Numbered from the stretch's first letter, positions 1-9,224 are shown. The stretch is DNA of 64,000 nucleotides from Corynebacterium efficiens YS-314 (GCF_000011305.1 NC_004369.1:2790001-2854000), one strand, 5' to 3'. The notes: generated from the sequence alone by a model not told the origin. Numbers and translations are program-made.

Positions 1-1
1 G

Positions 2-265
2 GCGACCTGCCCGTGGCTGTCGGTGGTGCCGGTGACCACCAACGCCGAGGACGCCTGGTGGGTGCAGGCCACCGAGGCCTCCCAACCGCCCCGGGGTCTG
101 CATCTGCCCCAGGTGGGGAAGATGGCGGAGATCGTCACCAGCGTCGGCTCGTGGGCGGACCGGGATGTGCTCATCGCAGGCCCCGAGCAGATGGCCCGGG
201 ATATCCGGCGCGCCCTGATCAGGCGTGGCACCCCACGCGAGCGGATCGAGCACCTGGAGTTCTGA
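2..265 (+). CDS. C-terminal fragment of an FAD/NAD(P)-binding oxidoreductase (5' end outside window)
   Basis: The reading frame is open from base 2 and ends with TGA at 263-265, so only the last 87 residues are present. The tail, with WADRDVLIAGPEQM followed by a helix and an I-E-H-L-E-F end, is typical of the NAD-binding lobe of ferredoxin-reductase-like flavoproteins, where a G-P-x-x-M segment binds the nucleotide and the last residues form the closing strand. Flavohemoproteins, globin-coupled reductases and oxygenase reductases share this end, so the substrate cannot be told. It converges on the amidase gene that stops immediately downstream, with no gap between the two stop codons. Family assignment is fairly safe; the specific enzyme is unknown. 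Confidence 0.6.
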   Translation, partial: ATCPWLSVVPVTTNAEDAWWVQATEASQPPRGLHLPQVGKMAEIVTSVGSWADRDVLIAGPEQMARDIRRALIRRGTPRERIEHLEF

Positions 266-1057
266 TTACAGCACCGGGATGGACTTCCGGATGTCCTGGA
301 GGTTGGACAGATCGATGTCGGCGATGACGGTCTCCGGTTCATAGCCGGCGCTGTCGGCGATCACTCCGGTGGGGTCAACCACCATGGAATGACCGATCCC
401 GGCGGGGCCCTTACGCTTCTCGGTGGGGCGGGCCTGGTCGCACATGAGGATCCAGGAGGTGGAATCCAGGGCGCGGGCGCGGGTGAGCACCTGCAACTGC
501 TCTAGTTTGCCCTCCCCGTCCTGCCAGGAGGTGGGCACCACGATGATCTCAGCACCGGCGCGCGCCAGCTCCTGGAACTGGGTGGGGAACCTGAGGTCGT
601 AGCAGATGGCCACGCCGACCTTCACCCCGTCGAGGTCGAATACATGTAATTCATTTCCCGGTTTGACGGTGTCGGATTCGCGGTAGCCGAAGGCATCGTA
701 GGTGTTGATCTTGTGATAGCCCTCATGCAGTCCGTTGCCGGTGACCAGGGCGGTGTTGTGCACCCGGTGGAGGGTTTTGCCGTCCTGTTCCACGGTGTCG
801 GCCGGGGTGAACATCCCCGCCACGATCACCACCCCGAGGTCCTCGGCCAGCTGCTGCACACCGGTGGCGAAAGCACCCGTGTGCAGGTCTTCTGCCTGTT
901 CATCGAGGCGCCCGGTACCGAAGGCCTGGGAGGTGGCCTCCGGGTAGATGAGCAGGCGTGCCCCCTGCGCGGCGGCGTCGGTGGCGGTGGTTCTGACGAG
1001 CTCCAGGTTGGCCATCTTATCGCCACCGGAGGTGATCTGTATCAAAGCGATGCGCAT
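266..1057 (-). CDS. Carbon-nitrogen hydrolase (nitrilase/omega-amidase family)
   Basis: A 263-residue enzyme predicted to hydrolyse a C-N bond of a small amide. The nitrilase triad is visible: Glu in YPEATS (about residue 42), Lys in EGYHKINTYD (about 108) and Cys in GVAICYDLRFP (about 145). Length and motif spacing match single-domain members such as deaminated-glutathione amidase and similar Nit-type enzymes. I chose the ATG at 1055-1057 because the protein from there starts directly with the first beta strand (MRIALIQ); the frame runs further upstream but with low-quality, charged sequence. It is cytoplasmic, with no signal peptide. It is transcribed away from the DUF1023 pair. The precise substrate cannot be read from sequence. 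Confidence 0.85.
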   Translation of the reverse strand: MRIALIQITSGGDKMANLELVRTTATDAAAQGARLLIYPEATSQAFGTGRLDEQAEDLHTGAFATGVQQLAEDLGVVIVAGMFTPADTVEQDGKTLHRVHNTALVTGNGLHEGYHKINTYDAFGYRESDTVKPGNELHVFDLDGVKVGVAICYDLRFPTQFQELARAGAEIIVVPTSWQDGEGKLEQLQVLTRARALDSTSWILMCDQARPTEKRKGPAGIGHSMVVDPTGVIADSAGYEPETVIADIDLSNLQDIRKSIPVL

Positions 1058-1154
1058 AATCCACAGCCTAGGTGTGCGGCGCTGATTGTTCACAGGTTCG
1101 ATGCACCCATTCTTGTCATTTATCTTGGGCGGCCCTTGACTGAGGGGCATGTTC

Positions 1155-1400
1155 ATGACGACAGATTTCCCCGAGCGCCTCGCCGCCACCACCCGTGACC
1201 TGCTCTTCCCGCCCCTCACCCCGGCCGGGGGTGCGAGCCGGACCGAGAGTGCCCTGCGCGCCGCCGATGCGGGTTGGCGGGCCCTGCTTTACGACGCTGA
1301 AGACACCCTCGCCTCCTCCCTGCACTCCATGGAGACCCTGGCGCGGTCCTTCTGTGAGGTCGATGACACCCTGGCCGGCGACCTGGGGAGGCACCTGTGA
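1155..1400 (+). CDS. Small helical protein preceding a DUF1023 hydrolase
   Basis: An 81-residue protein, rich in Ala, Leu and acidic residues and probably all-helical. I do not recognise a family. The ATG at 1155 is preferred to the ATG at 1149 because a GAGGGG ribosome-binding site at 1142-1147 has normal spacing only to 1155. Its TGA overlaps the GTG start of the following gene (GTGA, 1397-1400), so translation is coupled. In actinobacteria DUF1023 hydrolases are often preceded by small WXG100-like helical proteins. This one has the right size and position but no WXG tripeptide, so that link is only an inference. Confidence 0.65.
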   Translation: MTTDFPERLAATTRDLLFPPLTPAGGASRTESALRAADAGWRALLYDAEDTLASSLHSMETLARSFCEVDDTLAGDLGRHL

Positions 1401-2542
1401 CACTCGCGCTGAAAAGCCACGAGTTGGAGGAGCTGGCCGGGGTGCTCGAGGAGATCGGGCGGGCCTTGGCCGGACAGGCAGACGACCGGGCCCTGCGGTG
1501 GAACGACCTGCTGCACCTGACCGATGCGGAAGCCCTCGTCCTGGGGATCCGGAGGTTGCACGCCCACAACACCACCATCACCGACACCGTCGACCAGATC
1601 AGCTCGGTGGCCAGGTTCCTGTTCAGTGCAGCTGGCCTGGTCAGAGCCCTGGAACAGCACCTGTGGGTGGTGGAGCGGTGGGCGGGCATCTCCCCGGAGG
1701 CGATCGCCACCCTGCGGTACCTCACCATGATGGGTGACCTCCTCGATTTCATGTGCGCCCGCCAGATCGGGGCCCTGTGCACCCCGACCGCCGCCCCAAC
1801 GGTGCGGGCGCTCGGGGATGTCGCGGACCTGCCCGCCACCGCGATCCACGAATTCCACCACATGAACGCCCCACCCTTGATCCGGGAGCTTGCCGATGCC
1901 AACCCCGACCTCATGCTCCTCGAAGTGGGCGACGGCACCTTCGCTGCCGCCTTCGGTGACATCGATGATGCGGCTGCGGTGACCACCATGGTCGCCGGGG
2001 TAGGTTCGTCCGACCCCGTCCACTGGCAGGGCAACCTCGACCGGGCCCGCCGGATCCACCAGGCCACCGGGGCCGCCACCATCCTATGGTCCGGGTACAC
2101 GGCGCCAGCGGGCATCCCGCAGGCACTCTCCGGGCGCAGCGCCGAGGTGGCGGGACGCGAATTACAGACATTTCAGGAGTCACTCGCCGCCCGGAACCCG
2201 GATCAACGCCGGGTGGGGCTGGGATACAGCTACGGTTCCGTGGTGGTGGGCTCCGCTGCATCGGAGAGCCGGGAGGGTTTCGATGCCGTGATCCTGGTGG
2301 GAAGCCCCGGTGCAGGGGTGGAGCATGCCCGCGATATCCACGCCGATGTGTACGCCGTCACCGGAACGCGGGATCCCATCGGGCTGGCCACCACCGTGGT
2401 CAACGGGGTCCACGGCAGGGATCCGACCTCCCCCTGGTTCGGTTCGAAGGTGTGGGAGTCTGAGGTAACCCATTCGGGGTACTGGGATGATCCGGGGTTC
2501 CTCGACCGGGTCAGGGATGTGGTGGACGGCCAGTCCGGATAG
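1397..2542 (+). CDS. DUF1023-type alpha/beta hydrolase
   Basis: A 381-residue protein with two parts. Residues 1-150 are helical. The C-terminal part is an alpha/beta-hydrolase of the DUF1023 (Abhydrolase_8) family, with the nucleophile elbow GYSYGSVVVG near residue 276, the following strand VILVGSPGAG, an acidic strand VTGTRDPIG and a late His in VTHSGYWDD, which together give a Ser-Asp-His triad. No signal peptide is visible. GTG start, overlapping the upstream small gene by 4 bases. The two-gene unit is followed by a 14-bp hairpin. Substrate unknown; in related bacteria the family is linked to ESX-like small helical proteins, which is context rather than proof. Confidence 0.8.
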   Translation: MTLALKSHELEELAGVLEEIGRALAGQADDRALRWNDLLHLTDAEALVLGIRRLHAHNTTITDTVDQISSVARFLFSAAGLVRALEQHLWVVERWAGISPEAIATLRYLTMMGDLLDFMCARQIGALCTPTAAPTVRALGDVADLPATAIHEFHHMNAPPLIRELADANPDLMLLEVGDGTFAAAFGDIDDAAAVTTMVAGVGSSDPVHWQGNLDRARRIHQATGAATILWSGYTAPAGIPQALSGRSAEVAGRELQTFQESLAARNPDQRRVGLGYSYGSVVVGSAASESREGFDAVILVGSPGAGVEHARDIHADVYAVTGTRDPIGLATTVVNGVHGRDPTSPWFGSKVWESEVTHSGYWDDPGFLDRVRDVVDGQSG

Positions 2543-2546
2543 GGAT

Positions 2547-2583
2547 GATGCCGCACCCCCATGGTCATAGGGGGTGCGGCATC
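2547..2583. terminator. Bidirectional hairpin between convergent genes
   Basis: A perfect 14-bp inverted repeat (2547-2560 with 2570-2583) and a 9-base loop lie 4 bases after the hydrolase stop and before the 3' end of the aldehyde dehydrogenase gene. There is no long T-run on either side, so termination is likely but not certain. Confidence 0.7.
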
Positions 2584-2626
2584 AGGGGATCTCGGCCAAC
2601 GGGCCTGAAACAGGCCTGGAACGGGA

Positions 2627-4147
2627 CTAGAACAGGCCGGTCGGGTTCGGATCGTAGGAGACCAGCAGGTTCTTGGTCTGCTGGTAGTGGGCCAGCATCA
2701 TGAGGTGGTTCTCACGGCCGATACCGGACTCCTTGTATCCGCCGAAGGCGGAGTGTGCCGGGTAGTTGTGATACTGGTTCACCCAGACACGACCGGCCTG
2801 GATGGCACGGCCCGCACGGTAGACGGTGTTCTGGTCGCGGCTCCACACACCGGCGCCGAGACCGTAGTTGGTGTCGTTGGCGATCTGGATGGCCTCATCG
2901 AAATCGGAGAAGGTGGCCACGGAGAGTACCGGTCCGAAGATCTCCTCACGGAAGATCCGCATGTCATTGGTGCCACGGAACACGGTCGGTTCGATGTAGT
3001 AACCATTGTCCAGACCGTCGATCTTGTTGACCTTGCCGCCGGTGAGGGTTTCCGCACCCTCGTCGGGGCCGATCTTGAGGTAGCTGGAGATCTTGTCCAT
3101 CTGCTCCTGGGATGCCTGGGCACCCATCATGGTCTCGGTATCCAGCGGGTTGCCCAGCTTGATGTTCTGGACGCGCTTGACACCGAGCTCGAGGAACTCA
3201 TCGGCGATGGACTCGTGCACCAGGGCACGGGACGGGCAGGTGCAGACCTCACCCTGGTTGAGGGCGAACATGGCAAAGCCCTCGACGGCCTTCTCACGGA
3301 AGGCATCATCCTGGGCCATGACGTCGGCGAAGAAGATCGACGGGGACTTGCCGCCCAGTTCGAGGGTGACGGGGATGATCTTGTCGGAGGCGGCCCTGTT
3401 GATGATCTTGCCCACCTGGGTGGAACCGGTGAAGGCGATCTTGCCGATGCGGTCAGAGCTGGACAGGGCGGTGCCCGCCTCCTCACCGAGTCCGTTGACG
3501 ATGTTGAGCACACCGTCCGGGATGAGGTCACCGACGATGTTCATCAGGTAGAGGATGGAGGCCGGGGTCTGCTCCGCGGGCTTCATCACGATGGCGTTGC
3601 CGGCGGCCAGCGCCGGGGCGATCTTCCAGGTGGCCATGAGGATGGGGAAGTTCCACGGGATGATCTGTCCGACCACGCCGATAGGCTCGTTGTAGTGGTA
3701 GGCAACGGTGTTGTGGTCGATCTGGGAGGAACGGTCCTCCTGGGCGCGGATGGCGCCGGCGAAATAACGGAAGTGATCAATGGCCAGCGGGATGTCGGCG
3801 GCGAGGGTCTCACGGACCGCCTTGCCGTTCTCCCAGGTCTCGGCGACGGCGATCTCCTCGAGGTGCTCCTCCATGCGGTCGGCGATGCGGTGCAGGATCA
3901 GTGCACGCTCCGCAACGGAGGTGCGACCCCATGCCGGTGCCGCCTTGTGGGCGGCGTCCAGGGCGGCCTCAACATCGGCGGCGGTGGAACGGGCGACCTC
4001 ACAGAAGACCTCACCGGTGACCGGGGTGATGTTGTCCATGTACTGGCCCTCCACCGGTGGTACCCACTGCCCACCGATGTAGTTGTCATACCGCTTCTCG
4101 TAGTTGACGATCGAGCCTTCGGTTCCCGGGTTGGCATAGACGGTCAT
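2627..4147 (-). CDS. ald: NAD-dependent aldehyde dehydrogenase (Ald type)
   Basis: A 506-residue aldehyde dehydrogenase of the standard family length. It oxidises an aldehyde, most likely acetaldehyde, to the acid with NAD(P). Visible signatures are the cofactor-binding PWNFPIL and the GSTQVGK glycine motif, the general-base Glu in [10 protein letters not shown], and the catalytic Cys region [12 protein letters not shown]. Start ATG at 4145-4147, preceded by a good AAGGAG site. The gene is transcribed alone and its position next to hspR-dnaJ matches, from memory, C. glutamicum ald (acetaldehyde dehydrogenase of ethanol catabolism). A cAMP-receptor-type palindrome lies about 150 bases upstream. 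Confidence 0.88.
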   Translation of the reverse strand: MTVYANPGTEGSIVNYEKRYDNYIGGQWVPPVEGQYMDNITPVTGEVFCEVARSTAADVEAALDAAHKAAPAWGRTSVAERALILHRIADRMEEHLEEIAVAETWENGKAVRETLAADIPLAIDHFRYFAGAIRAQEDRSSQIDHNTVAYHYNEPIGVVGQIIPWNFPILMATWKIAPALAAGNAIVMKPAEQTPASILYLMNIVGDLIPDGVLNIVNGLGEEAGTALSSSDRIGKIAFTGSTQVGKIINRAASDKIIPVTLELGGKSPSIFFADVMAQDDAFREKAVEGFAMFALNQGEVCTCPSRALVHESIADEFLELGVKRVQNIKLGNPLDTETMMGAQASQEQMDKISSYLKIGPDEGAETLTGGKVNKIDGLDNGYYIEPTVFRGTNDMRIFREEIFGPVLSVATFSDFDEAIQIANDTNYGLGAGVWSRDQNTVYRAGRAIQAGRVWVNQYHNYPAHSAFGGYKESGIGRENHLMMLAHYQQTKNLLVSYDPNPTGLF

Positions 4148-4295
4148 GGTGTCTCCTTCGCTAGGAAAATCGCAGATCAGGCGACCACAGAGCGGGTCAC
4201 GAGCCACGGCTGGGGGCGACAGTAGGGATGAGCGTAGGGTTACCGTCCCCCACCATGGGTCCGTATTGTGTGCCAGGTGACACCTGATCAACCTT

Positions 4296-4311
4296 TGTGA
4301 CAGCGGGCACA
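4296..4311. promoter_or_regulatory. GlxR/CRP-like operator upstream of ald
   Basis: TGTGA-CAGCGG-GCACA fits the 16-bp CRP/GlxR pattern TGTGA-N6-TCACA with one mismatch. It is 149 bases upstream of the ald start codon. Control of ald by GlxR in C. glutamicum is known from the literature; that this copy is bound is inferred. Confidence 0.45.
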
Positions 4312-4477
4312 TGATCCCGCATTGTTGCCACCATAACGCCCGGCCGGTTCCAGCGCTACCACCATGCCCACCCCCACCCCCATGGGTATCCCATCCCCGC
4401 AGCCAGGAATGCGGTAGAAAAGGTGCGTGATCACCCCCGCAGGGCGCTTATGGAGAGGACCGGCGTGGTCACGAAAA

Positions 4478-4521
4478 AGAACACAGAAAAAGGGTGGTGC
4501 ATGATCACCATGCACCACCCT
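4478..4521 (-). terminator. Rho-independent terminator of the dnaK-grpE-dnaJ-hspR operon
   Basis: A 12-bp perfect stem (4510-4521 with 4491-4502, 7-base loop) is followed on the minus strand by a T-rich tract (TTTTTCTGTGTTCTTTTT). It sits about 45 bases after the hspR stop. Confidence 0.85.
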
Positions 4522-4566
4522 GTTTCTCTCCGGCCCCTGTTATGAGTTGCGCCCCTTGCGTCATTC

Positions 4567-4914
4567 TCACATCACGAGTGCCGTGGACCGGGGTACGTGG
4601 ACCAGTTCACCGCGGGGTCGGCCCCGGCGGAGTTCGTCCTTGAGTGACTCGTTCTCCGCCTTGAGGTTGCGGAGGGAGTCCTTTAGGCGGCGGTTCTCCT
4701 CACCGAGTTCGATGATGGCCTTGATCCCGGCCAGGTTGACCCCGTCCTCCTGGCTGAGCCGCTGGATCTTGCGCAGGAGTTCCACATCATCCCGGGTGTA
4801 TCTGCGGCCGCCATTTCGGGCGCGGCGTGGGGTGACCAGCCCCATCCGGTCATAGGTGCGCAGCGTCTGGGCATGCATGCCGACGAGTTCAGCGGCAACG
4901 GAAATGACATACAC
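4567..4914 (-). CDS. hspR: HspR, MerR-type repressor of the heat-shock operon (start uncertain, probably further upstream)
   Basis: The protein has a MerR-type winged helix with VISVAAELVGMHAQTLRTYD (DNA-recognition region) and the wing G-G-R-R-Y, then a dimerisation coiled coil (residues about 60-95), as in HspR repressors that bind HAIR sites with DnaK as co-repressor. The GTG at 4912-4914 gives 115 residues but leaves no N-terminal arm and has no spaced ribosome-binding site. The frame stays open upstream to a TAG near 5019, with AGGAGAAGG right after it but no ATG, GTG or TTG. An ATT at 4996-4998 lies at a usable distance and would give 143 residues. It is the last gene of the operon, 169 bases after dnaJ. 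Identity is certain; the start is not. Confidence 0.9.
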   Translation of the reverse strand: MYVISVAAELVGMHAQTLRTYDRMGLVTPRRARNGGRRYTRDDVELLRKIQRLSQEDGVNLAGIKAIIELGEENRRLKDSLRNLKAENESLKDELRRGRPRGELVHVPRSTALVM

Positions 4915-5083
4915 CTCGCCGCTGAACCCCGTGTGCTCGGAACCGTGGTGCGGTTCCTGACCGTTGTCGTGGTCCTGGTGCTTGCTGGTGGTAGAAATTG
5001 TTCTCGTCGCCTTCTCCTACTGTCCCTGCCTCGCCTCCCGGACGTGGGGATCCTTGACGGATATCTCCCATCCGGGTGGCGGT

Positions 5084-6271
5084 CTAGCGGTTATTCCCCG
5101 CCCAGTTGGCACGGGGGTCGAAACCTGACTTCTTCTCTGCCTCCGCATAGGTGCGCAGCGCCTCGGCTGCTTCATCACTGAGGGTGGGTGGGACGGTGAC
5201 CTGCACGGTGACCATCAGATCACCCTTGGCGGTGCGGGTCTCCACACCACGGCCCCGCACACGCAGGGTGCGTCCGTCCGGGGTGCCCGGCGCGAGTTTG
5301 AGCTTGACCGGTTTGTCCAGGGTGGGCACGGAGATCGCCCCACCCAGTGCCAGCTCCGAGAAGCTCACCGGCACTGTGACGTGGATGTTGTTGCCCTCAC
5401 GCTCGAACACGGGATCCTCCTTGACGTGGACACGGACAAAGAGGTCACCGGCGGGTTTGCCGTTGGGGCCTGCCTCCCCCTGACCTGCGAGACGGACCTT
5501 CTGGCCGTCTTCGACTCCGGCCGGGATGCGGACGGTGATGGACCTGGTGCGGCGCACGGTACCCCGCCCACGGCAGTCGACACACGGATCGGTGATGACC
5601 TCACCGGTGCCGCCACAGTTGGTGCAGGGCGCGGAGAAACCGAAGGCGCCCTTGTTCTCCGAGGTGAAGCCGGAGCCGTTACACTGCCCGCATTTGGAGG
5701 GCTGGCCCGAGGCGGACCCGGAACCGTGGCAGGTGTTGCAGGGTGCCTCACCGGTCAGCTCCACCGGGATGGTGGTGCCCTTGGCGGCCTCCCGGAATTC
5801 GAGGGTGATGTCGGTTTCTACATCCGCCCCCCGCGTCGGCCGAGCTGACTGGCGAGGACTACTGCCGCGGTTGAAAATGCCACCGAAGATATCGCCCAGA
5901 CCGCCGTCCGCAGAAAATCCTCCACCCGGTCCGGCTCCTCCGAAGAGGTCGGACGCATCGAAGCCCTGCGTCGAGCGAAACCCGCCGGGGAAGTCGGCAC
6001 CCCCGCTTCCGAATCCACCGCGGATCCCACCGGATGCGAGCAGTTTCTTCAGGTCGTCGTATTCCCTGCGTTTGGTCTCATCGCCGACCACATCATAGGC
6101 CTCGGCGGCCTTCTTGAAGCGGTCCTCTGCAACCTTGTCCCCGGGGTTCTTGTCCGGGTGGTTCTCGCGGGCGAGTTTGCGATAGGCCTTCTTGATGTCC
6201 TCGGCACTGGCGTTCTTGGAGACACCCAGGTCCGCGTAATAGTCTTTATTTGCCCATTCTGCATTGTTCAC
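5084..6271 (-). CDS. dnaJ: DnaJ, type I Hsp40 co-chaperone
   Basis: A 395-residue cytoplasmic co-chaperone that delivers unfolded clients to DnaK and stimulates its ATPase. Domains in order: J domain (residues 9-75) with the HPD tripeptide at 38-40; a Gly/Phe-rich linker (about 80-135); four zinc-finger repeats ([32 protein letters not shown]; about 165-245); and two substrate-binding beta domains to the C-terminus. All four fingers are intact, so it is a class I DnaJ. It follows grpE after a 237-base gap that holds a hairpin, so it may be transcribed from an own promoter or at lower level than dnaK-grpE. Confidence 0.96.
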   Translation of the reverse strand: MNNAEWANKDYYADLGVSKNASAEDIKKAYRKLARENHPDKNPGDKVAEDRFKKAAEAYDVVGDETKRREYDDLKKLLASGGIRGGFGSGGADFPGGFRSTQGFDASDLFGGAGPGGGFSADGGLGDIFGGIFNRGSSPRQSARPTRGADVETDITLEFREAAKGTTIPVELTGEAPCNTCHGSGSASGQPSKCGQCNGSGFTSENKGAFGFSAPCTNCGGTGEVITDPCVDCRGRGTVRRTRSITVRIPAGVEDGQKVRLAGQGEAGPNGKPAGDLFVRVHVKEDPVFEREGNNIHVTVPVSFSELALGGAISVPTLDKPVKLKLAPGTPDGRTLRVRGRGVETRTAKGDLMVTVQVTVPPTLSDEAAEALRTYAEAEKKSGFDPRANWAGNNR

Positions 6272-6508
6272 TGGGCATCTCCTCCCCTCAGTTCATGATG
6301 TGTGAGGTATCTAAATCGTGTTATTCACAAGTTCATTAATGTGCTGCTTATTAAAGTATTCCATCCCGTCGCCGGCTATCCGGTGATGGGAAAGGGCGCG
6401 GGGCCTTTCCAGACACCGCGCCCCATGTTGGAGGAACCACCCTGGGGTGGTGCCACGCTTATCGACGAACCCCTGTCCGCCTCCAGCACCATCGCCGGTG
6501 CGGGTGAC
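6272..6508 (-). promoter_or_regulatory. grpE-dnaJ intergenic region with hairpins
   Basis: The gap contains an 8-bp stem with a 14-base loop (6394-6401 with 6416-6423; on the minus strand followed by TTTCCC) and a second short stem near 6437-6452. The part next to dnaJ is AT-rich and could hold a weak promoter. The hairpin may attenuate dnaJ-hspR expression or protect the dnaK-grpE 3' end. This is read from sequence only. Confidence 0.45.
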
Positions 6509-7222
6509 CTACTTCTCCGGGTCGGCGATGATGACCATCGCGTTGCGGATCAGCTTGTCGTTGAAGCGGTACCCCTTGCGGAGAACCGTTCCGAGGACCT
6601 TGGTGTCACCCTCGGAGAGATCCTGAACTGCCTCATGGATCTCCGGGTCGAAGGTGTCACCAGGCACACCGAAGGCCTCGACCTTGAGGCCGGTGAGGGT
6701 GTTGCGGAACTTGTCCGCGAACGCCTTCAGTGGTCCTTCCTCCAGGTCACCGTGCTGCTCAGCCAGGTCCAGATCGTCGAGGATCGGGAGGAGCTTGCTG
6801 ACCACGCCGGATTTGGCGGTGTCGATGATCCCTGCGCGTTCCCGCTCGGTACGGCGACGGTAGTTCGCGTACTCGGCGGTCACACGCTGGAGATCCTCCG
6901 TGCGCTCGGCCAGCTGTGCCTCGGTGGTCGGCAGGTCACCGGTGGCCTCCGGGGTGTCCGCGACACCGAGTTCTGCGTCGATGTCATCGAGGACCGCCTG
7001 GAGGTCACCTTCGAGATCCTCCTCGAGGGTGGGATCGCGGTCATCCTCACGGGCGTCGACAACAGGATCCGGCTCGGTGGTCAGCAGGTCATCGTCCTCT
7101 GAGCCACCCTGGGTGCGCTCGGCCTCCTCGATGAGGTTTTCAACCTCGTCGGGGTGGATGCCCTCGTCGTCGGTGGCGTCCGGGTCACCCGGGTTGTCGG
7201 GGAGTTTGTAGGAATCGGTCAT
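6509..7222 (-). CDS. grpE: GrpE, nucleotide exchange factor for DnaK
   Basis: A 237-residue protein that releases ADP from DnaK. It has an acidic disordered N-terminus (residues 1-80), a long coiled-coil stalk (about 90-150, with [11 protein letters not shown]) and the C-terminal beta domain with the family signature around [16 protein letters not shown]. It is longer than E. coli GrpE because of the acidic N-terminus, which is normal for actinobacteria. Its ATG shares one base with the dnaK TAA (TAATG on the minus strand), so the two are translationally coupled and probably made in fixed ratio. Confidence 0.95.
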   Translation of the reverse strand: MTDSYKLPDNPGDPDATDDEGIHPDEVENLIEEAERTQGGSEDDDLLTTEPDPVVDAREDDRDPTLEEDLEGDLQAVLDDIDAELGVADTPEATGDLPTTEAQLAERTEDLQRVTAEYANYRRRTERERAGIIDTAKSGVVSKLLPILDDLDLAEQHGDLEEGPLKAFADKFRNTLTGLKVEAFGVPGDTFDPEIHEAVQDLSEGDTKVLGTVLRKGYRFNDKLIRNAMVIIADPEK

Positions 7223-9081
7223 TACTTGTCGCCGTCCTTCTTCTCCTCGGAGACATCCTCGTCCACGACCTCGGCGTCGACGACATTGTCGTCTGCTGCA
7301 CCCTCGGCACCGGCGTCGGCCTGGGTGGCACCTGCGGCGGCCTCAGCCTCGTAGATGGCCCTGCCCATCTCCTGGGACTCGGTGTTGAGCTTGTCGACGG
7401 CGGTCTTGATCGCGTCGATGTCCTCACCCTTGAGTGTTTCCTCCACGCCCTTGGCGGCCTCCTCGACCTTGCCCTTGAGCTCCTCGGAGATCTTGCCGTC
7501 GTTCTCCTCGACGAACTTGTGGGTCTGGTAGACGAGGGATTCCGCGTTGTTGCGGATCTCCTGCTCCTCGCGACGCTTCTTGTCCTCCTCGGCGTGGGCC
7601 TCCGCATCCTTGATCATGCGGTCGATCTCCTCCTGGGACAGGCCGGAGCCGTCCTGGATGGTGATGGTGTTCTCCTTGCCGGTGCCCTTGTCCTTGGCGG
7701 TGACATGGACGATGCCGTTGGCGTCGATGTCGAAGGTAACCTCGATCTGTGGCACACCACGTGGTGCCGGTGCGATGCCGCCGAGCTCGAAGGAGCCGAG
7801 CAGCTTGTTGGCGCTGGCGATCTCACGCTCACCCTGGAAGACCTGGATCTGCACGGAGGGCTGGTTGTCCTCAGCGGTGGTGAAGGTCTCGGAACGCTTG
7901 GTCGGGATGGTGGTGTTGCGCTCGATGAGCTTGGTCATCACGCCACCCTTGGTCTCAATGCCGAGGGAGAGCGGGGTGACGTCGAGAAGCAGCACGTCCT
8001 TGACCTCACCGCGCAGGACACCGGCCTGCAGGGCGGCGCCGACGGCGACGACCTCATCCGGGTTGACACCCTTGTTCGGCTCGCGGCCACCGGTGAGCTC
8101 CTTGACCAGGTCGGTCACGGCAGGCATACGGGTGGAGCCACCGACCAGGACAACGTGGTCGATCTCGGAGACGGAGATGCCGGCATCCTTGATGACCTGG
8201 TTGAACGGGGTCTTGGTGCGGTCGAGCAGGTCCTGGGTGATGCGCTGAAACTCCGCACGGGAGAGGTTCTCATCCAGGAACAGTGGGTTCTTGTCCGCAT
8301 CAACGGTGATGTACGGCAGGTTGATGTTGGCATTCTGGGAAGCGGACAGCTCGATCTTGGCCTTCTCGGCTGCCTCACGCAGACGCTGCAGGGCCATCTT
8401 GTCCTTGGTCAGGTCGATGCCGTGGGAGGACTGGAACTTCTCGACCAGCCAGTCAACAATACGCTGATCCCAGTCATCGCCACCGAGCTCGTTGTCACCG
8501 GAGGTGGCACGCACCTCGACGACACCGTCACCGATCTCGAGGAGGGAAACGTCGAAGGTACCACCACCGAGGTCGAAGACCAGGATGGTCTGCTCCTGCT
8601 CACCCTTCTCCAGGCCGTAGGCCAGGGCTGCGGCGGTCGGCTCGTTGACGATACGCAGGACGTTCAGGCCTGCGATCTGGCCGGCCTCCTTGGTGGCCTG
8701 GCGCTGGGAGTCCTCGAAGTAGGCGGGAACGGTGATCACGGCATCGGTGACCTCCTCGCCCAGGTAGGCCTCAGCGTCGCGCTTCAGCTTCATCAGGATA
8801 CGCGCGGAGATTTCCTGCGCGGTGTAGTTCTTGTCGTCGATGGCCACGGACCAGTCGGTGCCGATGTGGCGCTTGACGGAGCGGATGGTGCGGTCGACGT
8901 TGGTGACAGCCTGGTTCTTGGCGGACTGGCCAACCAGCACCTCACCGTTCTTGGCGAATGCCACCACCGACGGGGTGGTGCGGGAGCCTTCGGAGTTTGC
9001 GATAACTACCGGCTCGCCACCTTCAAGTACTGATACCACGGAGTTGGTGGTACCCAGGTCAATTCCTACTGCACGTCCCAT
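7222..9081 (-). CDS. dnaK: DnaK, Hsp70 chaperone
   Basis: A 619-residue Hsp70. The N-terminal ATPase domain starts with the phosphate loop GIDLGTTNS and contains the second phosphate motif DLGGGTFD. The linker [13 protein letters not shown] leads to the substrate-binding domain (about residues 365-515) and a helical lid with an acidic C-terminal tail. It is the first gene of the operon. Upstream lie a SigH-type promoter and a HAIR operator, so both SigH activation and HspR repression are expected, as known in other actinobacteria. Start ATG at 9079-9081 with an AGGAGG site close before it. Confidence 0.97.
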   Translation of the reverse strand: MGRAVGIDLGTTNSVVSVLEGGEPVVIANSEGSRTTPSVVAFAKNGEVLVGQSAKNQAVTNVDRTIRSVKRHIGTDWSVAIDDKNYTAQEISARILMKLKRDAEAYLGEEVTDAVITVPAYFEDSQRQATKEAGQIAGLNVLRIVNEPTAAALAYGLEKGEQEQTILVFDLGGGTFDVSLLEIGDGVVEVRATSGDNELGGDDWDQRIVDWLVEKFQSSHGIDLTKDKMALQRLREAAEKAKIELSASQNANINLPYITVDADKNPLFLDENLSRAEFQRITQDLLDRTKTPFNQVIKDAGISVSEIDHVVLVGGSTRMPAVTDLVKELTGGREPNKGVNPDEVVAVGAALQAGVLRGEVKDVLLLDVTPLSLGIETKGGVMTKLIERNTTIPTKRSETFTTAEDNQPSVQIQVFQGEREIASANKLLGSFELGGIAPAPRGVPQIEVTFDIDANGIVHVTAKDKGTGKENTITIQDGSGLSQEEIDRMIKDAEAHAEEDKKRREEQEIRNNAESLVYQTHKFVEENDGKISEELKGKVEEAAKGVEETLKGEDIDAIKTAVDKLNTESQEMGRAIYEAEAAAGATQADAGAEGAADDNVVDAEVVDEDVSEEKKDGDK

Positions 9082-9117
9082 GTCATTTCCTCCTGTTGTT
9101 TCGGTTTTCTTTCGGTG

Positions 9118-9138
9118 GTTGACTGCACTCAGCTCAAC
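9118..9138. promoter_or_regulatory. Second, degenerate HAIR-like palindrome upstream of dnaK
   Basis: On the minus strand the 7-7-7 layout is GTTGAGC, 7 bases, AGTCAAC. It matches 10 of the 14 fixed bases of the HspR consensus CTTGAGT-N7-ACTCAAG and lies between the main HAIR site and the dnaK start. Binding is an inference. Confidence 0.4.
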
Positions 9139-9163
9139 TTAGGGCACCAGCCTAATAGACACC

Positions 9164-9184
9164 CTTGAGTGGATCACACTCAAC
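9164..9184. promoter_or_regulatory. HAIR operator (HspR binding site)
   Basis: CTTGAGT, 7 bases, ACTCAAC matches the HAIR consensus CTTGAGT-N7-ACTCAAG in 13 of 14 fixed bases. It lies just downstream of the SigH-type promoter and about 80 bases before dnaK, the expected place for repression by HspR, which is encoded at the end of this operon. Confidence 0.85.
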
Positions 9185-9198
9185 CTTACACCTTTTGC

Positions 9199-9224
9199 AA
9201 CGAGCTTAACCACAAGGTTATTCC
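9199..9224 (-). promoter_or_regulatory. SigH-type promoter of dnaK
   Basis: On the minus strand GGAATAA is followed, 19 bases after GGAA, by CGTT (C directly before the GTT). This matches the SigH pattern GGAA-N18-20-GTT of corynebacteria and mycobacteria. Transcription would start near 9190, just before the HAIR operator. Confidence 0.65.

Larger units (their letters stand above)
4148..4566. promoter_or_regulatory. Intergenic region: ald control region plus hspR terminator
   Basis: This 419-base gap lies between two minus-strand genes. The half next to ald contains several short runs of C or G (for example around 4253, 4370 and 4380), which resemble RamA half-sites (runs of 4-6 G or C flanked by T or A), and the GlxR-like palindrome listed separately. 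The distal part holds the terminator of the heat-shock operon. No credible gene was found. Confidence 0.5.

Noticed and set aside
2687..4225. 512-codon open frame antisense to ald
   Set aside because: Shadow of the aldehyde dehydrogenase; no recognisable protein features.
7519..9033. Long open frame on the plus strand opposite dnaK (504 codons)
   Set aside because: It mirrors codon bias of dnaK, has no domain or ribosome-binding site, and the minus-strand protein is a complete Hsp70.
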